64,000 nucleotides of DNA from NCBI GenBank assembly GCA_029862205.1, contig JAOTXT010000005.1, positions 1 through 64,000 of the forward strand, in the 5' to 3' direction. This DNA comes from Paracoccaceae bacterium. GTDB lineage: Bacteria; Pseudomonadota; Alphaproteobacteria; Rhodobacterales; Rhodobacteraceae. Each line of letters opens with the position of its first letter. Positions within the stretch are counted from its first letter, which is position 1. The notes beneath the pieces are model-generated. The model ran no database searches. It saw only the letters and a program-made list of their open reading frames with translations, and was not told the origin of the DNA. Positions 54,450 through 64,000 of this stretch are shown piece by piece. The translations under genes were made by a program, and so were the position numbers.

Positions 54450-55421
54450 ATGTTGCAGGGTCCAGACACCACCACCGCCAAGGCCGCTCCGCGGCTCTAT
54501 CCGGCGATCGAACCCGACCGGCGCTTCCATCTGGATGTCGGCGATGGACATGCCCTCTATGTCGAGCTCTGCGGAAAGCCCGGCGGCCAGCCCGTCCTGG
54601 TGCTCCATGGTGGTCCCGGTGCCGGCATCAGCCCGTTCATGCGCCGGTTTTTCAATCCCAAACGCTATCGCATCATTCTGTTCGACCAACGGGGAACCGG
54701 GCGCTCGACCCCTCGTGGCGGGCTCGAGGCCAACACCTCCTGGCATCTGGTCGGCGATATCGAACGTTTGCGCGAGCATCTCGAAATCGAGACTTGGCAC
54801 GTCTTCGGCGGCTCCTGGGGCTCGACCCTGGCACTGCTCTACGCCCAAGCACATCCAGACCGCGTCACCGCGCTGGTTCTGCGCGGGCTTTTCACCATGA
54901 CCAGGGCCGAGCTCGACTGGTTCTATGGCGGCGGCGCGGCGCGCTTCTTCCCCGAGGAATGGAAGGATTTCACCGGCCCCATCCCCGTGGCCGAGCGCGA
55001 CGACCTGATCGGCGCCTATCACCGGCGCCTGACCGACCCGGACGAAGCCCTGCAGTTGCGCTTCGCCCGGCCGTGGGTGCGCTGGGAGACCGCGACCGCC
55101 TCGCTTCGGCCAAACCGCGCCGGCTTCATCGATGGCGCCTATGCGCGCGCTTTCGCGCGGATCGAAAGCCACTACTTCATGCATGACGGCTGGCTCGAGG
55201 AGGACGGCCAGATCCTGCGCGACATGGATCGGATCGCGCATGTCCCCGGCACCTTGATTCAGGGTCGCTACGACATGATCTGCCCTCCCGCCACCGCGCA
55301 GGCGCTGATCGCCCGCTGGCCTGCGGGGACACTCAAGATCGTCGAGGATGGCGGCCACGCGCTTTCCGAACCCGGGATCGCGGCCGAGCTGATCCGGGCG
55401 ACCGACCGCTTCTCTCAGTAG
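54450..55421 (+). CDS. pip: Prolyl aminopeptidase (proline iminopeptidase)
   Basis: Cytoplasmic serine peptidase that removes N-terminal proline. 323 residues; LHGGPGAG near residue 52, the nucleophile [10 protein letters not shown] (Ser about 118), and the late [10 protein letters not shown] with the catalytic His match peptidase family S33. [10 protein letters not shown] is also typical. It is divergent from ubiG and ends seven bases inside the convergent DUF1127 gene. Confidence 0.92.
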   Translation: MLQGPDTTTAKAAPRLYPAIEPDRRFHLDVGDGHALYVELCGKPGGQPVLVLHGGPGAGISPFMRRFFNPKRYRIILFDQRGTGRSTPRGGLEANTSWHLVGDIERLREHLEIETWHVFGGSWGSTLALLYAQAHPDRVTALVLRGLFTMTRAELDWFYGGGAARFFPEEWKDFTGPIPVAERDDLIGAYHRRLTDPDEALQLRFARPWVRWETATASLRPNRAGFIDGAYARAFARIESHYFMHDGWLEEDGQILRDMDRIAHVPGTLIQGRYDMICPPATAQALIARWPAGTLKIVEDGGHALSEPGIAAELIRATDRFSQ

Positions 55422-55630
55422 CGCCCGTCCAGCGCCAATGCCCTTTGTGTCGGGACCGTCGCGGCATGATCGGTAAACACATGACCACCGAGCTCGGCAT
55501 CGATCTCCGCCCGGCTGATCCCGATATCCCGAAGAACGCGATCGTCCATTTTCTCGAGCTCCAACAGTTCCCTCGCCCGGCGGCGCCGGTCCCGCAGTCG
55601 TTTCAGTGCCGTGATCAGCAGGCTCAACAT
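55415..55630 (-). CDS. DUF1127 domain protein
   Basis: 71-residue protein. The N-terminal half (KRLRDRRRRARELLELEKMDDRVLRDIGISRAEID) is the DUF1127 motif, an arginine-rich helix followed by the LxDIGxxR segment. Members in Rhizobiales influence RNA metabolism and phosphate uptake; in this order function is unclear. It faces a LysR regulator across 112 bases, a frequent arrangement. Confidence 0.88.
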   Translation of the reverse strand: MLSLLITALKRLRDRRRRARELLELEKMDDRVLRDIGISRAEIDAELGGHVFTDHAATVPTQRALALDGRY

Positions 55631-55742
55631 GGCGGACTCCTATTCGATCTCCATTGCTCTGAATGGTGAATATGGACCAGGAGTCGATTTAAGAAAGCGA
55701 AATGAATTGACAGGACCGTTCAGCGTTGCTGAATATAAATGG

Positions 55743-56666
55743 ATGACCCGGATCACCCAATTCCCCTCGGCGGCGGCGACGCTGGACATCGACGTCCTGA
55801 AGTCGCTGGCCGCGATCGCGGATACAGGCTCGGTCACCGCTGCGGCGGCCCGGGTGGCGCGCTCGCCTGGCGCGGTCTCGATGCAAATCAAGAAATTGGA
55901 GGAGACGCTTGGCCGTCCACTGTTCGAGCGCTCGCGCCAGGGCATGACGTTGAACGCCGACGGCGAGCGGATGCTCGCCTATGCGCGGCGGCTGATCGAG
56001 CTTCATCGCGAAGCGCTTGATGCCTTCCGCGGGCCGGCGCTGACCGGCGAGGTGGGGATCGGCATGATCGACGACCTGGGCATTGGCCGGCTGTCGGACG
56101 TCATGGCCGCGTTCGCGCGCTCGAACCCGCAGGTCACGGTCAACATGGATATCGGCACCAGCGTCATGCTGGCTCCGAAGCTCGAGAACGGCACGCTCGA
56201 TCTGGCCATCCTGACGCCAGGCTGCGCGGTCGATTGGCTGCCGAGTGATCTTCTTCTGCACGAAGAACCCCTGATCTGGGCCGGTGCCGAGGGCGGCAAG
56301 GCGGTGCGCGCCAGGCCCCTGCCGCTGGCGCTCTCCAATCCGGGCTGCGCTTGGCGCCGGGCGGCCCTCGAGTCGATGGAGCGCAGTGGCCTGCCCTACC
56401 GGATCGCCTACACGTCCGAATTCTTCCAGCCCCAACGGGCGGCGGTGCTCTCGGATCTGGCCATCGCGCCCCTGCCGAGGGCGCTGATCCGCGACGGATT
56501 GGTCGAATTGGGCACCGCCGATGGGCTCGCCCCAATCGGTGCCTGCCGGATTGCGCTGCGCATCGCGCCCGACCCGAGCCCGGCGACGCTGGCGCTCGCC
56601 GAGCGGGTCGCCGAAAGCTATGGCGCGAGCTATGGGACCTCTCGGCCCGCGGCGGGCGCCGCTTGA
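55743..56666 (+). CDS. LysR-family transcriptional regulator
   Basis: 307-residue regulator. The winged HTH covers about residues 13-72 (LDIDVLKSLAAIADTGSVTAAAARVARSPGAVSMQIKKLEETL), followed by a short effector domain (GEVGIGMIDDLG...). ATG 55743 gives the usual start. It is divergent from the DUF1127 gene, its probable target, and overlaps the SDR gene (TTGA), so it may share an operon with it. Confidence 0.88.
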   Translation: MTRITQFPSAAATLDIDVLKSLAAIADTGSVTAAAARVARSPGAVSMQIKKLEETLGRPLFERSRQGMTLNADGERMLAYARRLIELHREALDAFRGPALTGEVGIGMIDDLGIGRLSDVMAAFARSNPQVTVNMDIGTSVMLAPKLENGTLDLAILTPGCAVDWLPSDLLLHEEPLIWAGAEGGKAVRARPLPLALSNPGCAWRRAALESMERSGLPYRIAYTSEFFQPQRAAVLSDLAIAPLPRALIRDGLVELGTADGLAPIGACRIALRIAPDPSPATLALAERVAESYGASYGTSRPAAGAA

Positions 56667-57388
56667 GCCTCGCCGGGTATGTGATCCTGGTCACCGGGGC
56701 GGCTGGCACGCTTGGCCGGGCGACGGCGTCGGCGATACGCGACGCCGGTGGCACGGCACTGGCGACCGATATCGCCTCGGGCGAGGGAATCGACTGCGTC
56801 CACGACGTGACCTCCGAGGCCGACTGGGTCCGCGCCGTGGCCGAGGCCGAGGCGCGCCATGGCCGCCTCGACGGGCTGGTCAACAACGCGGGGATCGTCC
56901 AGCTCGGCTCGATCGAGGAGACCAGCTTCGCTGAGTGGCGCCGGGTCATGGGGGTCAACGCGGACGGGGTGTTCCTGGGCTGCAAGGCTTGCTGGCCGCT
57001 GCTGCAGCGCAGCCAGGCGCCGTCCATCGTTAACCTGTCCTCGGTTTCGGGACTGATTGGCGGGGCAAATCTGGCCGCCTATAACGCGTCCAAGGGCGCG
57101 GTGCGGCTGCTGACCAAGTCGGTGGCGCTGCATGGTGCCCGCCATGACCCGCCGATCCGCTGCAACTCGGTCCACCCTGCGTTCGTCGAGGGCGCGATGG
57201 TCGATCAGATCGCGGACGAAGCAGATGACGCGGCGAAAGCTCGGGGCAAGATGGCCCGCGCGATCCCCATGCGCCGCCTGGCAAAACCGAAGGAAGTCGC
57301 GGCCACGGTCGTTCACCTCCTCTCGCCCGCCTCTTCGTTCACGACCGGCACCGAGATGGTGATCGACGGCGGTCTCATCGCGGGCTGA
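56663..57388 (+). CDS. Short-chain dehydrogenase/reductase
   Basis: 241-residue NAD(P)-dependent oxidoreductase. TGAAGTLGRA (about 11-20) binds the cofactor, NNAG is near residue 79, and the catalytic Ser (NLSSVSG) and YNASKGAVRLL (Tyr/Lys) are present. It starts with TTG inside the stop of the LysR gene, indicating coupled translation. Substrate unknown. Confidence 0.86.
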   Translation: MSLAGYVILVTGAAGTLGRATASAIRDAGGTALATDIASGEGIDCVHDVTSEADWVRAVAEAEARHGRLDGLVNNAGIVQLGSIEETSFAEWRRVMGVNADGVFLGCKACWPLLQRSQAPSIVNLSSVSGLIGGANLAAYNASKGAVRLLTKSVALHGARHDPPIRCNSVHPAFVEGAMVDQIADEADDAAKARGKMARAIPMRRLAKPKEVAATVVHLLSPASSFTTGTEMVIDGGLIAG

Positions 57389-57475
57389 GGGCACGCTACC
57401 CGAAGGCGGTCCGCTTGACGGGGCCGCCCGGCTCGGGCATTCCGCCGCCGGATGCGATCGCCGCGAGGACCAACC

Positions 57476-58717
57476 ATGCAACTTCTGCCCCGGCTTCTTG
57501 CCAAGGTGATCCAGACCGGATCGCTGACCCTGATCGGCCCGGACGGCGCGGCTCAGACCTTCGGCGGCGCCAATTCGGGCCCCGAGGTCACCCTGCGCAT
57601 CAACGACCCGGCTCTCGACCGCAAGCTGCTGCTCAATCCGGAGCTGCGCTTGGCCGAGGCCTATATGGACGGCGCGCTCGAGATCGAGCGCAGCCAGCTT
57701 CGCGACCTGCTGCGGCTTTTCAAGCTCAACAAGGGCGGCCTAAACCGCAGCGCCGGCCAAGCCCCGATCCGGCGCCTCGCCAAGCTCGCCAAGCGGATCA
57801 GCCGAAACAACCCGATCCGGTCGCGCCGCAACGTGGCCGCGCATTATGACATCGGCAACGATCTCTACCGGCTCTTCCTTGACGCCGACATGCAGTATTC
57901 CTGCGCCTATTTCCCGGAGGGCACCGAGACCCTGGAACAGGCGCAACTCGCCAAGAAGCGCCATATCGCCGCCAAGCTTCGGCTGGCACCCGGGCAGAGG
58001 GTGCTGGATATCGGCTGCGGCTGGGGCGGCATGGCGCTCTATCTGGCCCAGGTGGCGGATGTGGAGGTTCTGGGCGTGACGCTGGCCGAAGAGCAGCTGG
58101 CGCTTGCCCGCGAGCGGGCCGAGGCGGTTGGCCTTGGCGGCCGGGTCCGCTTCGCGCTCCAGGACTACCGGTCGGTGAGCGAGAGCTTCGACCGCGTCGT
58201 CTCGGTCGGCATGTTCGAGCATGTGGGCTTGACCCAGATGCCCACCTATTTCCGCACGGTGCGCGACCGGCTGACCGATGACGGCGTGGCGCTGGTCCAC
58301 TCGATCATGCGCATGGGGCCGCCCGGCGCCACCGACCCCTTCACCGCGAAATACATCTTCCCCGGGGGCTATATCCCCGCGCTCAGCGAGACGACGGCGG
58401 CGGTCGAGCAAAGCCGGCTCTGGCTCCAGGATTGCGAGATCTGGCGCAAGCATTACGGATTCACACTCGCCGAATGGGCCAAGCGGTTCGAGGCCAGCCG
58501 CGACAAGGCCAAGGCCATGTATGACGAGCGGTTCTGCCGGATGTGGGAGCTTTACCTGGCGGGGGCCGAATCCTCGTTCATGACCGGGCGCATGGCGGTG
58601 ATGCAGCTGCAATTGGGCCGCGAGCGGGACGCCGTCCCGATCAGCCGTGATTATTTGGCCGCCGAGACCGAGCGCTTGAAGGCGCGCGAGGCGGAGTTGG
58701 GGATCGACAAGGTCTGA
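57476..58717 (+). CDS. cfa: Cyclopropane-fatty-acyl-phospholipid synthase
   Basis: SAM-dependent enzyme that converts unsaturated acyl chains of membrane lipids to cyclopropane rings. 413 residues: an N-terminal lipid-binding domain (RLAEAYMDGALEIE), then VAAHYDIGNDLYRLFLDADMQYSCAYF near residue 122, the SAM loop VLDIGCGWGGMALYLA (176-191), and GMFEHVGL near residue 243. GAGGACCAACC precedes the ATG. E. coli Cfa is 382 residues, so this belongs to the same size class. Confidence 0.92.
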   Translation: MQLLPRLLAKVIQTGSLTLIGPDGAAQTFGGANSGPEVTLRINDPALDRKLLLNPELRLAEAYMDGALEIERSQLRDLLRLFKLNKGGLNRSAGQAPIRRLAKLAKRISRNNPIRSRRNVAAHYDIGNDLYRLFLDADMQYSCAYFPEGTETLEQAQLAKKRHIAAKLRLAPGQRVLDIGCGWGGMALYLAQVADVEVLGVTLAEEQLALARERAEAVGLGGRVRFALQDYRSVSESFDRVVSVGMFEHVGLTQMPTYFRTVRDRLTDDGVALVHSIMRMGPPGATDPFTAKYIFPGGYIPALSETTAAVEQSRLWLQDCEIWRKHYGFTLAEWAKRFEASRDKAKAMYDERFCRMWELYLAGAESSFMTGRMAVMQLQLGRERDAVPISRDYLAAETERLKAREAELGIDKV

Positions 58718-58733
58718 GGCGCAAACGTTCTCC

Positions 58734-58764
58734 TTGACATCCGAGCGAATAAGTGCATATGCAC
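58734..58764 (+). promoter_or_regulatory. marR promoter with overlapping palindromic operator
   Basis: TTGACA (58734-58739) is followed at 17-18 bases by a poor -10 that coincides with the perfect 12-base palindrome GTGCATATGCAC (58753-58764), which extends with one mismatch to about 20 bases. A MarR dimer bound here would block its own promoter. A related GTGCACATACAC lies at 59279-59290 before the membrane protein gene. Confidence 0.7.
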
Positions 58765-58769
58765 CTATT

Positions 58770-59225
58770 ATGACTGAGCCAACACATGTCAAGGACACAA
58801 CCGGGCCGGATATCGCGCTTTGCGCCCATGCAACCCTGCGCCGGGCGATGCGCGTGATCTCCCAATCGTACGATGCCGCGCTGAAGCCCGCCGGGCTGAA
58901 GGCTACGCAATTCACCGTTTTGGCGGTGATCGCCGGGCGCGATCCGATGCCAATGACCCGCCTGGCGGAAATCCTGGTCATGGATCGAACCACCCTGACC
59001 CGGAATCTAAAACCGCTGGTCGCCAAGGGTTGGACCGAGATCGGGCGCGAGCGCGACGAGCGGGTACGCCTGGTCAGCGCCACCGGTGCCGGCAAGGCGG
59101 TTGTTGCCGAGGCGATACCGCTGTGGCGGCAGGCACAGGGTCAGGTCGAGCGCCGTCTGGGCGCGGATCGTCTGAGCGCGCTTCTTGGCGGCCTTCGAGC
59201 CCTGACGGAAGACCCCCGGGGCTAA
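58770..59225 (+). CDS. MarR-family transcriptional regulator
   Basis: 151-residue winged-helix regulator. The recognition region is TQFTVLAVIAG...MTRLAEILVMDRTTLTRNLKPLVAKGW (about residues 47-85), with the wing ERDERVRLVSAT. ATG 58770 lies five bases after the palindrome. The first 20 residues are poorly conserved. It precedes a membrane protein and a small gene on the same strand, which it probably controls. Confidence 0.88.
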   Translation: MTEPTHVKDTTGPDIALCAHATLRRAMRVISQSYDAALKPAGLKATQFTVLAVIAGRDPMPMTRLAEILVMDRTTLTRNLKPLVAKGWTEIGRERDERVRLVSATGAGKAVVAEAIPLWRQAQGQVERRLGADRLSALLGGLRALTEDPRG

Positions 59226-59307
59226 CTACCCCAGGAGATCAACAAGAAAAACCGGACGAGAGCGTATCGGGCAGAAACGTGCACATACACCGAAAAGGAA
59301 ACACACC

Positions 59308-59970
59308 ATGACCCTCTCGGATACCCCCCTTTGGACACCCAAGCGGATCGTGATCCTCGCTTTGATCCTTGGCGCTTGGTTCGCCGTGGCAGCGCTTATC
59401 GGCGTCGGCGGGCTTTTCACCAATCCCAGCGGCGGCTTCATGGCGCCGATCGCGGTCACGGCGGCCGTGCCGGTGGCCGTGTTCATGGCCGCCTATTGGC
59501 TGTCGGGCAGCTTCCGCCGCTTTGTCCTGGCGCAAGACATCGAGGCACTGACCACGCTCCAGCACTGGCGCGTCGTCGGTTTCGCATTTCTGCTGCTCTG
59601 GGCGCATGGCGTCTTGCCGGCGGTTTTCGCCCTCTTCGCCGGGCTCGGCGATGTGGCGATCGGCCTGGCCGCGCCCTTCGTGATGCGGCGGCTTCGCGAG
59701 GACCCGGGCTATGCGCAAAGCGCCGGCTTCAGGCGCTACCACTATCTGGGCCTTTTGGACTTTGCCGTGGCGGTGGCGGCTGCCGGGCTGACCGCCGGTT
59801 TCCTGCCGGTGCTGACGTCGGCCGGCGTCACCAGCGCGGCGATGGATGTCTGGCCGCTGAACCTGTTCCCCAGCTTGATCGTGCCGGCCTTCATCATCCT
59901 GCACCTGAACGTGCTCTTGAAGCTACGTGCCGAGCGCACGGTCCACATGGCCGCGCCGGTGGCGGTTTAG
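59308..59970 (+). CDS. Hypothetical membrane protein, 220 residues
   Basis: Six to seven hydrophobic segments (for example VILALILGAWFAVAALIGVGG and PIAVTAAVPVAVFMAAYWL). No family is recognised, although the helix count and length are like several small integral membrane families. It starts after AAAGGAAACACACC. It lies 82 bases after marR, with a second operator-like sequence between, and directly before a 49-residue gene. Confidence 0.75.
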   Translation: MTLSDTPLWTPKRIVILALILGAWFAVAALIGVGGLFTNPSGGFMAPIAVTAAVPVAVFMAAYWLSGSFRRFVLAQDIEALTTLQHWRVVGFAFLLLWAHGVLPAVFALFAGLGDVAIGLAAPFVMRRLREDPGYAQSAGFRRYHYLGLLDFAVAVAAAGLTAGFLPVLTSAGVTSAAMDVWPLNLFPSLIVPAFIILHLNVLLKLRAERTVHMAAPVAV

Positions 59971-59981
59971 GGAGGAGACCG

Positions 59982-60131
59982 ATGGAACACCAGTCACCGA
60001 TGCCGATGGCCACGCGGCTCTGGCATTGGCTGCGCGTCCTGGAGGACGGGGCCGACCCCGACCCTACCGAAGACCTGGGCCGCCGCCTGCGCACGCTCGA
60101 ACAGCGGCTCGAAGCCCTCGAACGCCGCTAA
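59982..60131 (+). CDS. Small protein, 49 residues
   Basis: A short gene with a strong ribosome site (GGGAGGAGACCG) 11 bases after the membrane protein stop. The product begins MEHQSPMPMATRLWHWLRVL and ends in a heptad-like LRTLEQRLEALERR, likely a short coiled coil. The first half is amphipathic with Trp. It overlaps the convergent holA stop by four bases. It may bind the upstream membrane protein or the membrane. Function unknown. Confidence 0.6.
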   Translation: MEHQSPMPMATRLWHWLRVLEDGADPDPTEDLGRRLRTLEQRLEALERR

Positions 60132-61144
60132 CGTGGCGCCATCATCGCCAGCCGGATCAGACACCGTTCGACCAGTGCCTGATCCGGCCTCGTCCCGGGA
60201 GAGCGTAGCGTCCGGTCGGCCTGGAAGAGCAGCCGGTTAGCGCTCTCCAGCCGGAAGATCCCCCAGCGTCGCGTTTGGTCGGCCATGGCGCGCCGGCGGG
60301 GCCCGAAGACCGGAGGCCGCATCCGCCCCAGCGCCGCGTCGATCCCGTCCTCAGCCGCAGCGGCTCCCATCAGATTTCTGAAATGCCGGCCGGCCGCGAT
60401 CAGCATTCCGGTAGCGGTGGTGCCCGCTCCGGCCAGGCGCCCGATCAGCGGACCCACATCGCCGGGCCGGCCCTCGGCGACCGCCGCGACCAGGCGGTCG
60501 AGCTCGGAATCCGCCGCGGCCGGTAATAGCGGCGCAAGCTCGCGCGCGGTCAAGGGTGACGCTCTGTCCGAGCAAAAAACGGAAATCTTTTCGATGAGTT
60601 GCGCCAGGGAGCCCGGATCGATTCCGGACGCGGCCCCGGTCAGGCTCTCGATCGCTTCCGGGCTGAGACCGCCCCCTGCTCCGGCCGTGGCCAGCATCGA
60701 TTCGATTTCGTCCACGCGCGGCGGCTCGGGGTAGAGGCCCAGCGCGGCGAGGCTATTGGATCCCTCGAAGAGTTTCCGCAAGCCTGACCGGGCAGGCAGG
60801 GAGTCGGCCGTTACGACGAGAAAGGCATCCTCGGCTCCGATCCCGGCCATGATCTCGCCTAGCGGCTTTGCCAACCCGTCCTTGGCGCCCTCGATCAGCA
60901 CGACCCGGCGGCCGGGGAAAAAGCCCTGGGCGCGGAGCGCCGCGTCGATACTCGCTGGGTCCTTCTGCGCCTCTGCAGGATCGATCCGCGTGAGACGCAT
61001 ACCGTCGCCCTCGGCGATCGCGGTGACCATCTCGCGGCGCTTGAGCGCAACCAGGCCGGAATCCGGGCCATAGATCAGCGCGCCGGTCAGATTTGGATCG
61101 GGCTTGGAGCAAAAGGCGGCGGCGCGCGCTCCGGCCAGCTTCAT
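60128..61144 (-). CDS. holA: DNA polymerase III delta subunit
   Basis: Clamp-loader subunit that opens the beta clamp. 338 residues, typical for HolA. ALIYGPDSGLVALKRREM near residue 23, PGRRVVLIEGAKD near residue 76, and the C-terminal collar domain (GMLIAAGRHFRNLMGAA, with late QALVERCLIRLAMM) support it. Walker A is degenerate, as expected for delta. It shares one base with the lptE stop (TGATG). Confidence 0.92.
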   Translation of the reverse strand: MKLAGARAAAFCSKPDPNLTGALIYGPDSGLVALKRREMVTAIAEGDGMRLTRIDPAEAQKDPASIDAALRAQGFFPGRRVVLIEGAKDGLAKPLGEIMAGIGAEDAFLVVTADSLPARSGLRKLFEGSNSLAALGLYPEPPRVDEIESMLATAGAGGGLSPEAIESLTGAASGIDPGSLAQLIEKISVFCSDRASPLTARELAPLLPAAADSELDRLVAAVAEGRPGDVGPLIGRLAGAGTTATGMLIAAGRHFRNLMGAAAAEDGIDAALGRMRPPVFGPRRRAMADQTRRWGIFRLESANRLLFQADRTLRSPGTRPDQALVERCLIRLAMMAPR

Positions 61145-61665
61145 CAGCCGGCCTGCGTGAAGGTGTCGGCTCGGGCCAGAACCCGGCGCGCGATCCGCTC
61201 GCCCAGGTCGCGCGCCAGCCGGCGCTCGATATCGCGCTTGGCCTCGCGGGTGGCAAACAGCGATGAGGTCGAGTTGTAGCCCGATTGCGAGACCACCTGA
61301 TCGCTGATCAACGGCTCGGTCTCGCCATTGCGGAAGAGCGCCCAATCGGCGGTGGCGGTCAGGCTGATACGGGTGATCGCGTTGTCCTGGGTGATTGCCA
61401 GGTCGTCGCGCTTGATCCGGGTCTTGACCGCCAGCAGGAAATCGCGCGACTCGGTGCGGCCCAGACGGTCGGCCAGGCTCTGGTTCAGGTGATAGCCGAA
61501 CCGGTCGTTGAAATCTGGATAACCGATCCGGCCGATCAGCCCGCCGGACGCGGTGTTCTCGGCCAGCATCGGCCGGAAGCACCCAGACGTGAGCGCGCCG
61601 AGCGCGAGCCCGAGGGCGCCGACGACTGCCCGCCTTGTCCCGATCCCGTTCCTAGAGCACAACAT
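61144..61665 (-). CDS. lptE: LPS-assembly lipoprotein LptE
   Basis: Outer-membrane lipoprotein plug of the LptD translocon. 173 residues; a signal sequence ([13 protein letters not shown]) ends in the lipobox ALTSGC (Cys about 29). The mature part [10 protein letters not shown]...[14 protein letters not shown] is LptE-like. ATG 61665 overlaps the leuS end by 14 bases. The leuS-lptE-holA order is the usual one. Confidence 0.9.
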   Translation of the reverse strand: MLCSRNGIGTRRAVVGALGLALGALTSGCFRPMLAENTASGGLIGRIGYPDFNDRFGYHLNQSLADRLGRTESRDFLLAVKTRIKRDDLAITQDNAITRISLTATADWALFRNGETEPLISDQVVSQSGYNSTSSLFATREAKRDIERRLARDLGERIARRVLARADTFTQAG

Positions 61666-64000
61666 TGACGATCCGGCCTGGCACCACGATGACCTTTTTC
61701 GGCTCTTTGCCATCCAAAAACCGTGCCACATCGGGGCTGGCCATGACCAGCCCCTCGATGGTCTCGCGGTCGGCCTCGCGCTCGACCTCGATCTCGGCGC
61801 GTTTCTTGCCGTTTACCTGGACCGGCATCGAAATGACGTCGTCGCGGGCCAGGGCGGGGTCGAAATCGGGCCATGGGGTGTCGACCAGCGTGCTCTCGTG
61901 GCCCAGCTTCGCCCACATCTCCTCGGCGAAATGGGGCACCACGGGCGCCATCAGGCGGGCGAGCGCCTCGTAAGCCTCGCGCCGCGCCGCGCCGCCGCCC
62001 TCGCCGGCATCGTGAATCGCATTCGATAGCTCGTGCAAGCGCGCGACCGCCTTGTTGAAGGTGAACCCCTCGATATCGGCGGTCACCCCGGCGATGGTCT
62101 TGTGGATCTGCTTGCGCAATGCGGCAGCCCCCGCGCCGTCTTCCCCGGCATCGAGGTCGGTCTCGTCAAGGCGCCGCCAAACCCTCTGCAGGAACCGCCA
62201 GGCGCCCTCGACGCCGGCCGTGGTCCATTCCACGTCACGTTCGGGCGGGCTGTCGGACAGCATGAACCAGCGGGCGACGTCGGCTCCGTATTGCTCGATG
62301 ATGTCCTCGGGGTCGACCACGTTCTTGCGAGACTTGGACATCTTGGTCACGGCACCCACGGCTACCGGCTCACCGGTCTCGCGCAGCCGCGCGGTGCCGT
62401 CGGCGAGTTTCTGCACGTCCACAGGCTGTTGCCAGACCGGACGGTCGGTGGTGCCGGTGTGATAGCACTCGTGCACGACCATGCCTTGGGTGAAGAGCGC
62501 ATCGAAAGGTTCGATCGATTTGGCCGGCAGGTGCCCGGTCAGATGCATGGCGCGGGCGTAGAACCGTGAATAAAGCAGGTGCAGGATCGCGTGCTCGATG
62601 CCGCCGATATACTGGTCCACGTTCATCCAGTATTCGGCATCCTCGATAACCGTCGGCGTCTCGGCACGGGGCGCGGTAAAACGCACGAAATACCAGGAAG
62701 AATCCACGAAAGTGTCCATCGTATCGGTTTCGCGCCGGGCCGCGCCCCGGCATTTCGGGCAAGGCACGTTCCGCCAGGCATCGTGCCGGTCGAGCGGATT
62801 GCCCGGCCGATCGAAGGTGACATCATCGGGCAGCGTCACCGGCAGATCCGCCTTCGGCACCGGCACGGCGCCGCACGCGTCGCAATGGATGATCGGGATC
62901 GGACAGCCCCAGTAACGCTGGCGGCTGATGCCCCAGTCGCGCAGGCGGAAATTGACCTTGCGCTCGCCCTGACCCATCTCCTCCATCCGGTCGGCCATGG
63001 CGGTCTTGGCCTCCTCGATGGCCATCCCGTCCAGGAAGCGCGAATTGATCATCCGGCCCGGGCCCAGATAAGCCTCGCCGCCTACCTCGAAACTCGCTGC
63101 ATCCTGGTCCGAGGGGCAAACCACCGGCACCACGTCCAGGCCGTATTTGCGCGCGAAATCAAGGTCGCGCTGGTCGTGCGCCGGGCAGCCGAAGATCGCG
63201 CCGGTGCCGTAATCCATCAGGATGAAGTTGGCCACGTAGACCGGCATTTCCCAATCCGCGTCGAAGGGATGGACCACCTTTAGCCCGGTATCGAAGCCTT
63301 TCTTCTCGGCCTTCTCCAGCTCCTCCTGCGAGGTGCCCATGCGCCGGCATTCGGCGTTGAATTCGGCCAGGCCATCGACTTGCGGCTCCAGCGCCCTGGT
63401 CAGCGGGTGGTCGGGCGAGATCGCCGCGAAGCTGGCACCAAAAAGCGTGTCATGCCGGGTGGTGTAGACCTCCAATTCAGGCCAATCGACCAGATCGTTG
63501 TCCTTGACCTGGAACCGGAATTGCAGCCCCTCGGACCGGCCGATCCAGTTCTGCTGCATCAGCCGCACCTTGGCGGGCCAGTTCTCCAGCCCGTCGAGCG
63601 CTTCGAGCAGCTCCTCGGCCATGTCCGAGATGCGGAAGAACCACTGGGTCAGCTCGCGCCGCTCGACCGGCGCGCCAGACCGCCAGCCTTTGCCGTCGAT
63701 CACCTGCTCGTTGGCCAAAACGGTATTGTCGACCGGATCCCAGTTCACAACGGAGGATTTTCGCGCGATCAGCCCGGCCTCGAGCATGTCGAGGAACATC
63801 TCCTGCTGGTGCTGCGAATAGCCCGGATGGCAGGTCGCGATCTCGCGCTCCCAATCGATGCTGAGCCCCAATTGCTTGAGCTGGCCCCGCATCGCGGCGA
63901 TGTTGTCGTAGGTCCAGGATTTCGGGTGGATGCCCCGCTCCATGGCCGCGTTCTCGGCGGCCAGGCCGAAGGCGTCCCACCCCATCGGATGCAGCACACT
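61652..64000 (-). CDS. leuS: Leucyl-tRNA synthetase (partial, N-terminus outside window)
   Basis: Class I synthetase, cut by the window end: 782 residues present, about 60-70 missing at the N-terminus including the HIGH motif. It begins inside [19 protein letters not shown]. The CP1 editing domain follows ([29 protein letters not shown]), then [12 protein letters not shown] near the KMSKS loop, and the anticodon and C-terminal domains. GLAAENAA replaces the more common GLPAENAA. Confidence 0.96.
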   Translation of the reverse strand, partial: SVLHPMGWDAFGLAAENAAMERGIHPKSWTYDNIAAMRGQLKQLGLSIDWEREIATCHPGYSQHQQEMFLDMLEAGLIARKSSVVNWDPVDNTVLANEQVIDGKGWRSGAPVERRELTQWFFRISDMAEELLEALDGLENWPAKVRLMQQNWIGRSEGLQFRFQVKDNDLVDWPELEVYTTRHDTLFGASFAAISPDHPLTRALEPQVDGLAEFNAECRRMGTSQEELEKAEKKGFDTGLKVVHPFDADWEMPVYVANFILMDYGTGAIFGCPAHDQRDLDFARKYGLDVVPVVCPSDQDAASFEVGGEAYLGPGRMINSRFLDGMAIEEAKTAMADRMEEMGQGERKVNFRLRDWGISRQRYWGCPIPIIHCDACGAVPVPKADLPVTLPDDVTFDRPGNPLDRHDAWRNVPCPKCRGAARRETDTMDTFVDSSWYFVRFTAPRAETPTVIEDAEYWMNVDQYIGGIEHAILHLLYSRFYARAMHLTGHLPAKSIEPFDALFTQGMVVHECYHTGTTDRPVWQQPVDVQKLADGTARLRETGEPVAVGAVTKMSKSRKNVVDPEDIIEQYGADVARWFMLSDSPPERDVEWTTAGVEGAWRFLQRVWRRLDETDLDAGEDGAGAAALRKQIHKTIAGVTADIEGFTFNKAVARLHELSNAIHDAGEGGGAARREAYEALARLMAPVVPHFAEEMWAKLGHESTLVDTPWPDFDPALARDDVISMPVQVNGKKRAEIEVEREADRETIEGLVMASPDVARFLDGKEPKKVIVVPGRIVNVVL

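Overview
This window looks like the replication-origin region of a high-GC alphaproteobacterial chromosome, most likely a Rhodobacterales (Rhodobacteraceae) species. The basis is the gene order (dnaQ, coaE, aroE, maf and ppsR on one side; hemE, hemJ, rho, mnmE, mnmG, rsmG, parA and parB on the other), the family content (TRAP transporters, HemJ, TimA-like protein, SecB with FxsA), and small overlaps between adjacent genes. No search could be run, so the taxonomic call rests on recognised proteins and gene order.

Left part (1-32700), accessory metabolism. gpt is followed by a leftward operon of a DadA-like FAD enzyme, TRAP transporter genes dctP and fused dctQM, and an alkaline phosphatase. 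Next come a ThDP enzyme facing an Asp/Glu-racemase-type protein with a metallo-hydrolase, a multicopper oxidase, a split MnmC pair (mnmD and a divergent FAD oxidoreductase), pobA, an orphan HyuA, rpsD, and a PPOX protein facing a LysR regulator. A compact cassette of LLM flavin enzyme, small tautomerase, alpha/beta hydrolase and amidinohydrolase-like protein has no pathway I can name. After it lie a membrane protein, an ATP-grasp enzyme, an aminotransferase with a second metallo-hydrolase, an NfeD protease with a slipin, and an FkbM methyltransferase gene that sits between two similar palindromes and looks imported.

Middle part (32700-40700): a drug/metabolite exporter, a GT87-like membrane protein, a YaiI protein, a small protein with a clear promoter, secB, fxsA, a TimA-like protein, an Smr protein, a CBS protein, a LysE exporter and a secreted cyclase-family protein.

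Origin part (40700-53530): five overlapping leftward genes (ppsR to dnaQ) and the rightward hemE series diverge from a 457-base non-coding region holding one perfect and several near-perfect DnaA boxes plus an AT-rich stretch; this is the proposed oriC. Two parS-type ParB sites lie 4.3 and 6.2 kb to the right, one across the mnmG start and one inside rsmG, just before parAB.

Right part (53530-64000): ubiG, a proline iminopeptidase, a DUF1127 protein facing a LysR regulator with a downstream SDR gene, cfa, a MarR regulator with a palindromic operator over its own promoter, a membrane protein with a 49-residue small gene, and the leuS-lptE-holA operon (leuS cut by the window end). No CRISPR array, tRNA, rRNA, intact insertion sequence or prophage was seen.
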